Source: Streptomyces bottropensis ATCC 25435 (GTDB lineage Bacteria > Actinomycetota > Actinomycetes > Streptomycetales > Streptomycetaceae). From it: a stretch of 64,000 bases of DNA. A program made the translations under genes and the position numbers. Positions 33,012-41,785 of the stretch are shown here, in pieces. Positions within the stretch are counted from its first letter, which is position 1, and every line of letters starts with the position of its first letter. The stretch is taken from NCBI RefSeq assembly GCF_000383595.1, contig NZ_KB911581.1, positions 1-64,000 of the forward strand. Direction: 5' to 3'. The notes below the pieces were generated by a model that saw only the letters and a list, made by a program, of their open reading frames with translations, was not told the origin of the DNA and made no database searches.

Positions 33012-34541
33012 CTACTGCTCACCGCACCGTGAGACCAGTTCCTGCTCCTCCTCCGAGAGGCTGGGGCCGGTCGACGGTGTGGGTGCGGTCTGGGTCGGGG
33101 TGGGGGACGTCGACGGTTTCGACGTCGGGGACGGTGTGGCCTTGGACGTGAGGGAGGTCTTCGTGGTTCCCGTGACTCCGCCGGCCTCGCCCGCGCCGGT
33201 CTTGGCGTTGCTGTCCGCCGCCTCGCGGCGCTCGGCGTTCTTCTTGCACGCCGACGCCTGGGTGGACAGCTCCGTGATCTTCTTCTCGGCGTTGCTCAGA
33301 CCGCCCTCGGCGATCGTGGCCTCGACCAGCTTCTGCTGGTAGGGCGGGAGGTACTTGAGTTCGATCTCGGGGTGGTCCTTCTGCACCTTCGAGAGCGAGA
33401 TCCACGCCAGGTCCTGGCTGATGCCCCGGTACAGCGCCACATGGTCGTCGTTGGCGCCGACGTAGTACTGCGTCTGGGTCCAGCGGTAACCGCCGTACAG
33501 ACCCCCGCCGACCACGGCGAGGGCGAGGACGCCGAAGAAGGATCTCTTCAGCCACCTGCGCTTCTTGCGCGGCTTCACGAAGTCGTCGTCCGAGTAGTCG
33601 TCGAAGCTGCCCGCGGCCGGCATGTACCCGGTGGCGTCGCCGGAGCCGGGCGGGCCGAACTCGCCGCCACCCTGCCCGTGCCCCTGACGGCCAAGGCCCG
33701 AAGCACGGCCGGCCGGGGTCTGCATGATGCCGTTGTCCTGCAGGTGAAGCTGGTTCTCGGCGACCGCGCCGACCACGACCGGGGTGTCGGAGAGCTGCCC
33801 GGCGAGAGTGTCCCCGGTGTCGAGGTCGAGGACATCGGCGATGATCACCGTGATGTTGTCCGGGCCGCCGCCGCGCAGCGCGAGCTGGATCAGCTCCTGC
33901 ACGGTCTCCTGCGGGCCCTGATAGCTGGCGAGGGTGTCCTCCATCGTCTGGTGGGACACGACGCCGGACAGTCCGTCGGAGCAGATCAGGTACCGGTCGC
34001 CGGCCCGCACCTCACGGATGGAGAGGTCCGGCTCGACGTGGTCGCCGCTGCCCAGCGCGCGCATCAGCAGGGAGCGCTGCGGGTGGGTGGTGGCCTCCTC
34101 CTCGGTGATACGGCCCTCGTCGACCAGACGCTGCACCCAGGTGTGGTCCTGGGTGATCTGGGTGAGGACGCCGTCCCTGAGGAGGTACGCGCGGGAGTCG
34201 CCGACGTGCACGAGGCCGAGTCGCTGGCCGGTCCACAGCAGGGCGGTGAGCGTGGTGCCCATGCCCTCCAGCTGGGGGTCCTCCTCGACCATGGAGCGCA
34301 GCTGGTCGTTGGCGCGCTGTACGGCGGTGCCGAGCGAGGTGAGGATGTCGGAGCCGGGGACGTCGTCGTCGAGCGTGACGAGGGTGGAGATCACCTCCGA
34401 GGAGGCCACCTCGCCGGCCGCCTGGCCGCCCATGCCGTCGGCGATCGCGAGCAGCCGGGGACCGGCGTAGCCCGAGTCCTCGTTGCCCTCGCGGATCATG
34501 CCTTTGTGCGATCCGGCGGCGAAGCGCAGTGACAGACTCAT
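33012..34541 (-). CDS. pstP: PP2C-family Ser/Thr protein phosphatase PstP
   Basis: 509 aa. The PP2C catalytic domain occupies about 1-240, with metal ligands in REGNEDSGY and IADGMGGQAAGE, SDGLSG, and GGPDNITVI. A disordered linker, one TM (about 335-355, FFGVLALAVVGGGLYGGY) and an extracellular Thr/Ser/Pro tail follow. It dephosphorylates PknB-type kinases and their substrates. ATG at 34541 has GAGG six bases upstream; an extended GTG start 45 bases earlier gives non-conserved residues. Confidence 0.95.
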   Translation of the reverse strand: MSLSLRFAAGSHKGMIREGNEDSGYAGPRLLAIADGMGGQAAGEVASSEVISTLVTLDDDVPGSDILTSLGTAVQRANDQLRSMVEEDPQLEGMGTTLTALLWTGQRLGLVHVGDSRAYLLRDGVLTQITQDHTWVQRLVDEGRITEEEATTHPQRSLLMRALGSGDHVEPDLSIREVRAGDRYLICSDGLSGVVSHQTMEDTLASYQGPQETVQELIQLALRGGGPDNITVIIADVLDLDTGDTLAGQLSDTPVVVGAVAENQLHLQDNGIMQTPAGRASGLGRQGHGQGGGEFGPPGSGDATGYMPAAGSFDDYSDDDFVKPRKKRRWLKRSFFGVLALAVVGGGLYGGYRWTQTQYYVGANDDHVALYRGISQDLAWISLSKVQKDHPEIELKYLPPYQQKLVEATIAEGGLSNAEKKITELSTQASACKKNAERREAADSNAKTGAGEAGGVTGTTKTSLTSKATPSPTSKPSTSPTPTQTAPTPSTGPSLSEEEQELVSRCGEQ

Positions 34542-34669
34542 GCGCACCTCGCCCGTCGGCTCCGGGTACATCCGCACGGTGCCCACCCTCCGGTCGGGAG
34601 CGCGCCGGGGCCCCTGGTGGGGGACTCCGCTGCGTGCTCGCTCCGCTCGCGCCTATTCATGATGTAGCA

Positions 34670-35197
34670 CTACTTCCGCAGCTCGATGACGGTCTTGCCG
34701 ATGCGGATCGGCGCGCCGAGCGGAATCGGCGTGGGAGTCGTCAGTCGGTTCCGGTCGAGATACGTGCCGTTGGTGGACCCCAGGTCCTCGACGATCCACT
34801 GGCCGTCGCGGTCCGGGTAGATCCGGGCGTGCCTGCTGGAGGCGTAGTCGTCGTCCAGCACGATCGTGGAGTCGTGCGCGCGGCCCAGCGTGATGGTCTG
34901 GCCCTGCAGCGCCACGGTGGTGCCTGTCAGCGTGCCCTCGCTGACGACGAGTTTGGTCGGGGCGTTACGCCCGCGGCGGCCGCCGCCTGTTGCGGGCGCG
35001 GGCTGCTGGCCGCGCTGCTGCGGTGGGGCGGCCTGGCGGGCGGCCGCAGCCGGCCGCGCGCTCTCTCGGCGCGACCCCCGCTGGGTGACGCGCGTACCGA
35101 ACAGGTCGCTGCGGATGACCTGCACGGCCACGATCACGAACAGCCACAGTACGGCCAGGAAACCCAGCCGCATGACCGTGAGGGTCAGCTCTGACAT
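34670..35197 (-). CDS. fhaB: FHA-domain membrane protein FhaB
   Basis: 175 aa. N-terminal TM (SELTLTVMRLGFLAVLWLFVIV region), R/A/Q/P-rich linker, C-terminal FHA domain about 85-175 with GRAHDSTIVLDDDYASSRHA and DLGSTNGTYLDRNRL, the phosphothreonine-binding residues. It binds phosphorylated PknB-family targets; mycobacterial homologue FipA links to FtsZ and FtsQ. The start at 35197 lies 10 bases after fhaA. Confidence 0.94.
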   Translation of the reverse strand: MSELTLTVMRLGFLAVLWLFVIVAVQVIRSDLFGTRVTQRGSRRESARPAAAARQAAPPQQRGQQPAPATGGGRRGRNAPTKLVVSEGTLTGTTVALQGQTITLGRAHDSTIVLDDDYASSRHARIYPDRDGQWIVEDLGSTNGTYLDRNRLTTPTPIPLGAPIRIGKTVIELRK

Positions 35198-35207
35198 TGC
35201 CCCCGCT

Positions 35208-36053
35208 TCACCCTTCGGCTTGCCGGTAAATGATGGTGCTGCTGCCCACGACGATCCGCGAGCCGTCGCGGAGCGTAGCGCGGGTGGTGTGCTGCCCGTC
35301 CACCACGATGCCGTTGGTGGATCCGAGATCCTGGATCGTCGAGGGCGTTCCGGTCCGGATCTCGCAGTGCCGGCGGGAGACGCCGGGGTCGTCGATCCGC
35401 ACGTCGGCTTCGGTGCTGCGTCCCAGCACCAGCGTCGGGCGGGAGATCTGATGGCGGGTGCCGTTGATCTCGATCCAGTAGCGCATGCGGCCGCCGGCCG
35501 CCGGAGCGCCGGGCGGCCGCTGGCCGAGCGGGGCGACGCCGGGGCGGCCACCGCCGGGCGGCGGCGCGGCCGGCATGGGCGGGGCGCCCGCGGGTGCCGC
35601 GGTGGGCGGGTAGCCGTAGCCGCCGGGGCGGCCGGCGGCGGGGCTCGCCGGGGCGCCGGAGGGCGCCTGCTGGTCCGTGGATCCGGCGAGCGTACGGCTG
35701 CGCACCCGGTACAGACCGGTGTCCAGGTCGTCGGCCTTCTCCAGATGGACCTTGATGGGGCCCATGAAGGTGTAGCGCTGCTGCTTGGCGTAGTCGCGCA
35801 CCATGCCGGCGAGCTCGTCGCCGAGCTGGCCGGAGTAGGGGCTGAGGCGCTCGAAGTCGGGCGTGCTCAGTTCCACGATGAAGTCGTTGGGGACGACCGT
35901 GCGGTCGCGGTTCCAGATGGTCGCGTTGTTGTCGCACTCCCGCTGGAGTGCTCCCGCGATCTCCACGGGCTGGACCTCGGACTTGAACACCTTGGCGAAG
36001 GTGCCGTTGACCAGACCTTCGAGACGTTGCTCGAACTTCTTCAGGACTCCCAT
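35208..36053 (-). CDS. fhaA: DUF3662/FHA-domain protein FhaA
   Basis: 281 aa, cytoplasmic. The N-terminal DUF3662 domain covers about 1-125 (GVLKKFEQRLEGLVNGTFAKVF), then a G/P/A-rich linker, and the FHA domain about 195-280 (LVLGRSTEADVRIDDPGVSRRH; DLGSTNGIVVDGQ). The mycobacterial homologue binds phosphorylated MviN and regulates peptidoglycan synthesis. First gene of the leftward operon; its promoter lies in 36054-36250. Confidence 0.95.
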   Translation of the reverse strand: MGVLKKFEQRLEGLVNGTFAKVFKSEVQPVEIAGALQRECDNNATIWNRDRTVVPNDFIVELSTPDFERLSPYSGQLGDELAGMVRDYAKQQRYTFMGPIKVHLEKADDLDTGLYRVRSRTLAGSTDQQAPSGAPASPAAGRPGGYGYPPTAAPAGAPPMPAAPPPGGGRPGVAPLGQRPPGAPAAGGRMRYWIEINGTRHQISRPTLVLGRSTEADVRIDDPGVSRRHCEIRTGTPSTIQDLGSTNGIVVDGQHTTRATLRDGSRIVVGSSTIIYRQAEG

Positions 36054-36474
36054 GGGGCACCTCCTCCGTCGTCACCGCTCTGCGTACCGTGTCGGTACTG
36101 CTTACTGATCGTATCCACGCGCCGGGAAATCGGCTGGTTCCCCCGGTCGGCCCGGTCGACCGGTGTCACCCGGTATCGGCGCCCACTGGAGTCCCCTGCC
36201 GGATTCCCACCGGAGCTCCTCTTCGAACTACCTCGTCCGAACTCTGCCAAGGATCGTAGAGGCGGTGCGAGACCAGTGTCCCGCACCGGACTGTGCGCCC
36301 CGTCCCTCTCCTGTGGAGATGGCCGGGACCGGTACGAGGTTGATACGTGAACCAGCACTCGTTGATACGCGGCCGGAGGGGCCGTGCGTTCGGTCCGTGC
36401 CGGTCGGCCCTGTCACGTCGCCGCAGCGGGGCCGGCCGTGCGGAAGGGATGTGAAGCCACCGTCCCCAGCGTGC
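36054..36474. other. Promoter region of the fhaA operon
   Basis: Non-coding. Leftward transcription of the fhaA-pknB operon must begin here, but no clear -35/-10 pair stands out. Short ORFs on both strands are not protein-like. Confidence 0.5.
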
Positions 36475-36480
36475 TAATCT
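36475..36480 (+). promoter_or_regulatory. tRNA-Leu -10 element
   Basis: TAATCT, identical to the -10 of tRNA-Ile, about 58 bases before the tRNA; TGAAGC (36452-36457) is a weak -35 at 17-base spacing. Confidence 0.5.
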
Positions 36481-36537
36481 TCTCGATGTCGGAAGGCGCC
36501 GAGACCGCAAGGAACGGGGCCTGAGGGCACACCCAAT

Positions 36538-36621
36538 GCGCGGGTGGCGGAATAGGCAGACGCGCTGGATTCAGGTTCCAGTGCCCGCAAGGGCGTGGGG
36601 GTTCAACTCCCCCCTCGCGCA
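36538..36621 (+). tRNA. tRNA-Leu (anticodon CAG)
   Basis: 84 nt with long variable arm (GTGCCCGCAAGGGCGT). Acceptor GCGCGGG/CTCGCGC, discriminator A, anticodon CAG at 36572-36574 in loop TTCAGGT, T-arm GGGGGTTCAACTCCCCC. CCA not encoded. Confidence 0.96.
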
Positions 36622-36626
36622 CAGCG

Positions 36627-36665
36627 AAGCGGCCCCATCGTAATCACGATGGGGCCGCTTCTTTT
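36627..36665 (+). terminator. tRNA-Leu terminator
   Basis: AAGCGGCCCCATCGT (36627-36641), loop AATC, and ACGATGGGGCCGCTT (36646-36660), then CTTTTT. Confidence 0.92.
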
Positions 36666-37027
36666 TGTGCGCTCGCCAACCGCTCGGCAGGGCTGGATGC
36701 GCGATTGTGTGGCTGTGAAGTGTGAGGAGTCTCTCAGGGGGCTTCGGTAAGGGCTTTCGGCTTCCGGTGGTGCGGAACGGCACGGGGGCGTGCCGAGCTT
36801 GGCGTGCGCGGTCGCGGGTGGTGTTCGGGTCAGCGTCACGAGAATCGTCGTAGACGTTGCAGATGGGCATACCTGCGATGTTTCACGTGAAACGGTGCCG
36901 CGTGGTGCATCGGTCGCTCTCTCTCGGTGTTGGTTCCGCGAAACCGGTCAGCGCGACAATTCGCTCAACGTTCGCATTTTCGAACGGGCTTCTCGCTTCT
37001 CCCCCACCTGCCAGAGACGAGGCGTAC
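36666..37027. other. Intergenic region with one parS
   Basis: No gene recognised between the tRNA-Leu terminator and the pseudogene. The DNA is A/T-richer than average, and parS lies at 36880. An open frame runs in from the left but lacks any conserved start. Confidence 0.5.
36880..36893. other. parS: parS site
   Basis: Perfect GTTTCACGTGAAAC, preceded by GCGAT as in the twin site at 27814. Non-coding, isolated. Confidence 0.95.
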
Positions 37028-37830
37028 ATGGCACCGCCGCTCTCCACGTGGTCGGTGCGGCCGTTCGCGCTGAGGGACGTGACGCTCGGCCGGGGCCTGT
37101 TCGCCGACAAGCGTCAACTGATGCTCGACCACGGGCGTGGCTACGACGTCGACCGTCTGTTGCAGGTCTTCCGGGCGAACGCGGGACTCTCCGCCAAGGG
37201 CGCGGTCGCCCCCGGCGGCTGGGAGGGCGCACGGCCCACTCCGACAAGATCCGCTACATGCTCGACGCCCTGATCGAGGTGCGCGAGGTGCTGCGTGCCG
37301 ACCCGCGCATGCTTGCCGGGGCCGAGAGGTTCGGCACCGCGCACGAGAACGTCCGGGGCTCCTACCAGTTCGTCGACCTGCCGGACAGCGTGAGTCATCT
37401 CGTGGTGACGATCGGCGGCGGCACCGGCACGCTCTACGTCAAAGGCAGGGCCGTGGCGCGGAACACCTCGATGTCGCTCACACCTGCGGCTCTCGGCGCT
37501 CTGGCGAACCGTAAGTCCGGGCTCTCCGGCGATCTGCTGCCCTCCCTCGCCCCGGTGGACGGGCAGCCGCTGCACTACACGCTGGACGGCACCGCGTTCG
37601 CTCCCTTCCACGAAGGGAGCGAGGACCTGACCCACGCCTATATGAAGCGTGCCGAACCGAAGGTGGTCCTCGGCAGGACCGACTCGGGCGTCGCCAACCC
37701 GGCGAAATCCGACGGCACGACCCTGCTGGACGAGATTTGGGCCGGGGCGCCGTTCGCCGACAGGGACGCCCTGGTGGCGCGGGTGCGGTCGGCCGTCACC
37801 TCCTGGGTGTCGGCCGGACTGCCCAGCCGC
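37028..37830 (+). pseudogene. Decayed beta-L-arabinofuranosidase (GH127)-like gene
   Basis: Conserved blocks of a large secreted glycosidase with an embedded LamG-like insert appear in order but far too close together, and in two frames. Frame one (37028 to about 37228): WSVRPFALRDVTLGRGLFA, RQLMLDHGRGYDVDRLLQVF, GAVAPGGWEG. Then a frame change near 37225-37235. Frame two: DKIRYMLDALIEVREVL, FGTAHENVRGSYQFVDLP, GGGTGTLYVKG, TLDGTAFAPFHEGSED, DSGVANPAKSDGTTLLDEIW. Missing pieces between blocks indicate several deletions, and the N-terminal signal peptide and C-terminus are absent. The right end abuts the azoreductase stop. Family assignment is from memory of these motifs. Confidence 0.75.
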
Positions 37831-37848
37831 GTTCCGCCTCCCGCGCGG

Positions 37849-38502
37849 CTACGCGGCGAGGCGGGCGGCCAGGGTCTTGGCCTTGGCGGCCGCGTCCTCG
37901 AAGGCCTTGGCCCGGGAAGCCTCCGCGAGGGGGACCAGCTCGCTCATCGCGGGGTTGTGCGCGGCCATCGTCAGCTCCGGGACGATGAAGTCGACCTCCA
38001 GCCCGAGCGTTTCGGACAGGAGTGCCGTCAGGTAGTTCTGCACGTACTCCAGGGGCTCGCGGGGCGTGCCCGGAGCGTAGGAACCGCCGCGGCTGGCGAC
38101 GACGGTGACCGGGGTGCCCTTCGTCTTCGAGTCCTCGCTCAGGGCGGTGCGGCCGATGAGGACGACGTTGTCCAGCCACGCCTTGAGGGTGGACGGGATC
38201 GAGAAGTTGTACATGGGGGCGCCGATCAGGATCGCGTCCGCCTGCTCCAACTCCACGATGAGCTTCTCGCGCTCGGCGAAGGCCGCGGCCTGCTCGGGGG
38301 TGCGCGTGGCCGGGTCGGTGAAGCCGGCGGAGTGCGCGGCGGCGCTGATGTGCGGCACGGGATCGGCGTGCAGGTCGCGGTAGACGACCGTGCCGTCCGG
38401 ATGCTGGTCCTCCCAGGCCTTGCGGAAGGCCTCCGTCACCGCGCGCGATGACGAGGCGCCGGCGGGAAACACGGACGAGTCCAGGTGCAGCAGCGTAGCC
38501 AT
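37849..38502 (-). CDS. azoR: FMN-dependent NADH-azoreductase
   Basis: 217-aa flavodoxin-fold quinone/azo reductase. Phosphate-binding LLHLDSSVFPAGASSSRAV near the N-terminus, FMN-contact APMYNFSIPSTLKAWLDNV, and VVASRGGSYAPGTPRE. It reduces quinones and azo compounds with two electrons, protecting against thiol-reactive quinones. ATG at 38502 has GGAG six bases upstream. It is divergent from an HxlR-family regulator, the arrangement of known thiol-sensing azoreductase switches. Confidence 0.94.
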   Translation of the reverse strand: MATLLHLDSSVFPAGASSSRAVTEAFRKAWEDQHPDGTVVYRDLHADPVPHISAAAHSAGFTDPATRTPEQAAAFAEREKLIVELEQADAILIGAPMYNFSIPSTLKAWLDNVVLIGRTALSEDSKTKGTPVTVVASRGGSYAPGTPREPLEYVQNYLTALLSETLGLEVDFIVPELTMAAHNPAMSELVPLAEASRAKAFEDAAAKAKTLAARLAA

Positions 38503-38578
38503 GGAGAGCTCCAAGGGAAGTGGCTTTGTTTTCGTACTCGACTATGAATAACACAGTCACTTACTTTTTTTCATCCCC

Positions 38579-38598
38579 GTACTTCAAGCCAGTACTCT
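38579..38598 (+). promoter_or_regulatory. HxlR operator and leaderless promoter
   Basis: GTACT (38579-38583), 7 bases, AGTAC (38591-38595): a perfect dyad overlapping TACTCT (38593-38598), a -10 placed exactly 7 bases before the ATG at 38606. No Shine-Dalgarno precedes hxlR, so its mRNA is probably leaderless. The rest of the 103-base divergent gap is A/T-rich and has a second GTACT at 38534. Confidence 0.65.
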
Positions 38599-38605
38599 TG
38601 TTCTC

Positions 38606-38986
38606 ATGGCGGAGCAGCAGCAGGGCATCCATGGCGCCGGGCCGTGTCAGCGGGTCGACGAAGGCATCACGCGTGTGTTCGCCCTGCTCGGCAAGCGGTG
38701 GACCGGTCTGATCGTGGCCGTCCTGATGCCGCATCCCGCACATTTCGTCGATCTGCGCAGGGCGATTCCCGGCATCAGCGAGCGCATGCTCTCCGACCGG
38801 CTCACCGAACTCGGCGCGGCCGGACTGGTGGTGCGCGAGGTCGACGACGGACCGCCGTTGCGCGTCACCTACCGGCTGACCGAGGCGGGTGCGGCGCTGG
38901 GACCGGCGCTGCGGGAACTCAAGGACTGGTCCGAGAGCCATCTCCCGCAGAGCGGGCCGTGTCCGGGGGCGGCGCGGCCGGCCTAG
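38606..38986 (+). CDS. HxlR-family (DUF24) winged-helix regulator
   Basis: 126 aa. Cys14 in GPCQRVDEG is the conserved N-terminal cysteine used as thiol sensor in YodB-type members. Then LLGKRWTGLIVAVL and the recognition region FVDLRRAIPGISERMLSDRL, with wing EVDDGPPLRVTYRLTEAG. A second Cys lies near the C-terminus (GPCPGAA). The divergent azoR makes it the likely repressor of azoR, released by quinone or disulfide stress (family knowledge plus position). Confidence 0.93.
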   Translation: MAEQQQGIHGAGPCQRVDEGITRVFALLGKRWTGLIVAVLMPHPAHFVDLRRAIPGISERMLSDRLTELGAAGLVVREVDDGPPLRVTYRLTEAGAALGPALRELKDWSESHLPQSGPCPGAARPA

Positions 38987-39189
38987 CGCGGGCGCCCTGG
39001 CGCGGCCGGCCAAGAGGTGTCCAGTGCTTCGCGGGTCGGCTCGGCAGTGGGTGGACGACCGGGGTTTTCGCAGGTGCGGGCGGGTGCGACACGGAGTTTT
39101 CCACAGGGTCTGACGCGTTTCGGCCACCGGCTGTAACGTCAGCACGAGTTGATGTTCGTGCGTGGACGTGTACGGGGGAGGCGGTCGTG

Positions 39190-40671
39190 ATGACCGAGGC
39201 CGGTACGACGGCAGGGCCGGTGGCCGACGCGGAGTCGGCGCAGTCGCGGGTGGCCGGGGTGGAGGCGGCGGTGTCGCCGTCGGCCGCCGCGCGGGTGCCG
39301 GAGGTGCGCGGGTTCGCCCGGTGGCCGTCGGCGGGGTCGCCCAAGGACGAGGGAAAGGCGCTGCGCACGAGGGTGCCCCGCAGCGCGCACGCGGACCTGA
39401 CGCTCACCACCGACCGGCCGGACGCGGTGTCCGCGGTCGAGGAGTCCAACCGCGGCCGGATCGCCGGCCTCACCCCGATAAGGGTCGGCAGGATGGCGGC
39501 CACCCCCTTCGCGTTCCTGCGCGGCTCGGCGGGCCTCATGGCCCACGACCTCGCCCGTACGCCGATGACCGGCATCGGCGCCCAGCTCTGCGGCGACGCC
39601 CACGCGGCCAACTTCGGCCTGTACGGGGACGCCCGCGGCGGACTGGTCATGGACCTCAACGACTTCGACGAGACCGTGCACGGCCCCTGGGAGTGGGACC
39701 TCAAGCGCCTCGCCGCCTCCCTGGTGCTCGCCGGCCGCGAGGCGGGTGCCGACGAGGACGTCTGCCGCAAGGCGGCCTACGACGTGACGGGTGCCTACCG
39801 GCGCACGATGCGCCTTCTCGCCAAGCTCTCGGCGCTCGACGCCTGGAACGCCATCGCGGACGAGGAACTGGTCTCCCACACCGACGCCCACGACCTGCTC
39901 GGCACACTGGAGCGGGTCTCGGAGAAGGCGCGTGCCAACACCAGCGGGCGCTTCGCGGCCAAGGCGACCCGCGCCGTGGAGGGCGGCGGCCGCCACTTCG
40001 TGGACGCCCCGCCGGTGCTGCGCCGCGTGGGGGACGCGGAGGCGGCCGCCGTGGCCACCTCCCTGGAGCAGTACCTGACCACGCTGACGGAGGACCGCCA
40101 CCCGCTGCTCGCCCGGTACGCCGTGCACGATGTGGCGTTCCGCGTGGTCGGCACCGGCAGCGTGGGCACCCGCTCGTACGTCGTCCTGCTCCTGGACCAC
40201 CGCGGGGAGCCGCTCGTCCTCCAGGTGAAGGAGGCCCGCCCCTCGGCGCTGGAACCGCACCTCGCGACAGCCGGCTTCGAGGTGCCGGAGGTGGACCACG
40301 AGGGCCGCCGGGTGGTGCTCGGCCAGAAGCGCATGCAGGTCGTCAGCGACATGCTGCTCGGCTGGACCTCGGTCGACGGACTCCCCTTCCAGGTACGTCA
40401 GTTCCGCAACCGCAAGGGCAGCGTCGACCCCGCGGCCCTGGCCGCCGACCAGATCGACGACTACGGCCGCATGACCGGTGCTCTCCTCGCCCGCGCCCAC
40501 GCTCACAGCGCCGACCCGCGCCTCATCGCCGGCTACTGCGGCAAGAACGACGAACTGGACGAGGCGACGGCCACGTTCGCCGTGACCTACGCGGACCGTA
40601 CCGAGGCGGATCACGCGGACCTGGTGACGGCGGTGCGGGCGGGACGCGTCGCGGCGGAGGTGGGGGTCTGA
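39190..40671 (+). CDS. DUF2252 domain protein
   Basis: 493 aa. The conserved core carries kinase-like elements LCGDAHAANFGLYGD and DLNDFDETVHGPWEWDLKR, reminiscent of the Brenner and metal-binding motifs of aminoglycoside phosphotransferase-like folds; substrate unknown. Later blocks include VHDVAFRVVGTGSVGTRSY, LGQKRMQ and DQIDDYGRMTGALLARAHA. ATG at 39190 (or GTG at 39187) is preceded by GGGGGAGG. No signal peptide or TM. It stands alone, with no evident operon. Confidence 0.9.
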   Translation: MTEAGTTAGPVADAESAQSRVAGVEAAVSPSAAARVPEVRGFARWPSAGSPKDEGKALRTRVPRSAHADLTLTTDRPDAVSAVEESNRGRIAGLTPIRVGRMAATPFAFLRGSAGLMAHDLARTPMTGIGAQLCGDAHAANFGLYGDARGGLVMDLNDFDETVHGPWEWDLKRLAASLVLAGREAGADEDVCRKAAYDVTGAYRRTMRLLAKLSALDAWNAIADEELVSHTDAHDLLGTLERVSEKARANTSGRFAAKATRAVEGGGRHFVDAPPVLRRVGDAEAAAVATSLEQYLTTLTEDRHPLLARYAVHDVAFRVVGTGSVGTRSYVVLLLDHRGEPLVLQVKEARPSALEPHLATAGFEVPEVDHEGRRVVLGQKRMQVVSDMLLGWTSVDGLPFQVRQFRNRKGSVDPAALAADQIDDYGRMTGALLARAHAHSADPRLIAGYCGKNDELDEATATFAVTYADRTEADHADLVTAVRAGRVAAEVGV

Positions 40672-40803
40672 GCGAGGGCCGGTGGAGGGTGCCCGGGGGT
40701 ACCGAGCGGGCCGAGCGTGGCCGGCCGGGCGGCTGGGTGGCGCGGGCCTCATCGCTCCGTTCGTCGTCCTCGGCGGCTTTCGCCGGGGGTCGCAGCCGTG
40801 GCC

Positions 40804-40816
40804 TAGGCTGGGTCGG
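40804..40816 (+). promoter_or_regulatory. Leaderless promoter of the J-domain gene
   Basis: TAGGCT (40804-40809) lies exactly 7 bases before the GTG start and there is no ribosome site. Transcription probably starts at the GTG. Confidence 0.6.
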
Positions 40817-41755
40817 GTGACGACCCCGGAAGCCGAGCAGACACCGTCCGAGCGCCCCACCGAGCCCGGGCGGCCCGATGAGGGCACCGAGCCCGTCGAA
40901 GGCGCGGCACCGACCGAGGGCGCCGAGGGCACGGCGTCCGCCGGGAGTGGGGCCTCCGCCGAGGGCGGCTCGGGGCGGCCCGAGGAGCGGCTGGAGCGAG
41001 CCGTGCGGGCGGCCGAGCAGGCGCTGATCGAGTACGAGATCGCCGTCGAGACCTTCCGGGTCGAGGTGGAGAACTTCTCCCGGTTGCACCACCAGAAGCT
41101 CGGCCCCGTGTACGCGCGGCTCGACGAGCTGGACGCCCGGATCGCCGAGGCGAAGGCCGCGCGCACCGGTGACCCCGAGGATGTGCGCAAGGCCCAGGAG
41201 GCGCGGGCCCGGGTCATGCCCATGCCGGGCGTGGAGGAGCTGTTCCACGGCTGGATGGACTCGGAGGGCCTGTTCCCCGAGGCCGCGGCCATGCTCACCG
41301 ATCAGCCCGTACGGTCGCCGGAGCGGGTGCGGCCGAGCGACGAGGCTCGCCGGCTCTACCGGGAACTGGTCCGCAAGGCCCACCCCGACCTGGCCCAGGA
41401 CGACAAGGAGCGGGTGCGGCGGGACGAGTTCATCGCCCGTGTGAACGCGGCGTACGCTCGGGGCGACGAGGTCCTGCTGCGGGAGCTGTCCGCGGAGTGG
41501 GCGGCCGGGCCCGTGGAGCAGGAGCGCAGGCCGAGCCGGGCCGAGGAGCTGTACGCCCGGCTCGAATGGCTCGCCCAGCGCAAGGAGTTGCTCGCCCTCG
41601 TGGCCAAGGAGCTGGAGGAGGGTGCCATCGGGTCGATGCTCCGTCTCGCCCCGGAGGACCCCGACCGGCTCCTCGAAGAGATCGCCGACCAGTTGCTGGC
41701 GGAGGTCGAACAGCGGGAGACCGAGCTGGCGGAGCTGCTCGGCCGGGACGATTAG
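40817..41755 (+). CDS. J-domain protein
   Basis: 312 aa. Acidic Glu/Pro/Gly-rich N-terminus (1-60), helical coiled-coil region (62-130, RAVRAAEQALIEYEIAVETF), then a J-like domain (about 185-225) containing LYRELVRKAHPDLA with the essential HPD and RVNAAYARGD. C-terminal helices are rich in Glu and Arg. It likely stimulates a DnaK-type chaperone; client unknown. There is no Gly/Phe or zinc-finger region, so it is not a classical DnaJ. Leaderless GTG start. Confidence 0.9.
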   Translation: MTTPEAEQTPSERPTEPGRPDEGTEPVEGAAPTEGAEGTASAGSGASAEGGSGRPEERLERAVRAAEQALIEYEIAVETFRVEVENFSRLHHQKLGPVYARLDELDARIAEAKAARTGDPEDVRKAQEARARVMPMPGVEELFHGWMDSEGLFPEAAAMLTDQPVRSPERVRPSDEARRLYRELVRKAHPDLAQDDKERVRRDEFIARVNAAYARGDEVLLRELSAEWAAGPVEQERRPSRAEELYARLEWLAQRKELLALVAKELEEGAIGSMLRLAPEDPDRLLEEIADQLLAEVEQRETELAELLGRDD

Positions 41756-41772
41756 CCGGGGGTCGGGTCGGG

Positions 41773-41785
41773 TAGCGTCGTGCGC
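41773..41785 (+). promoter_or_regulatory. Leaderless promoter of the rhodanese gene
   Basis: TAGCGT (41773-41778) followed by 7 bases and the ATG at 41786. No Shine-Dalgarno; same geometry as at 40804 and 61390. Confidence 0.65.

Noticed and set aside
36790..37027. Protein-coding start upstream of the GH127-like remnant
   Set aside because: The open frame crosses the parS and has no signal peptide or homologous residues until about 37040.
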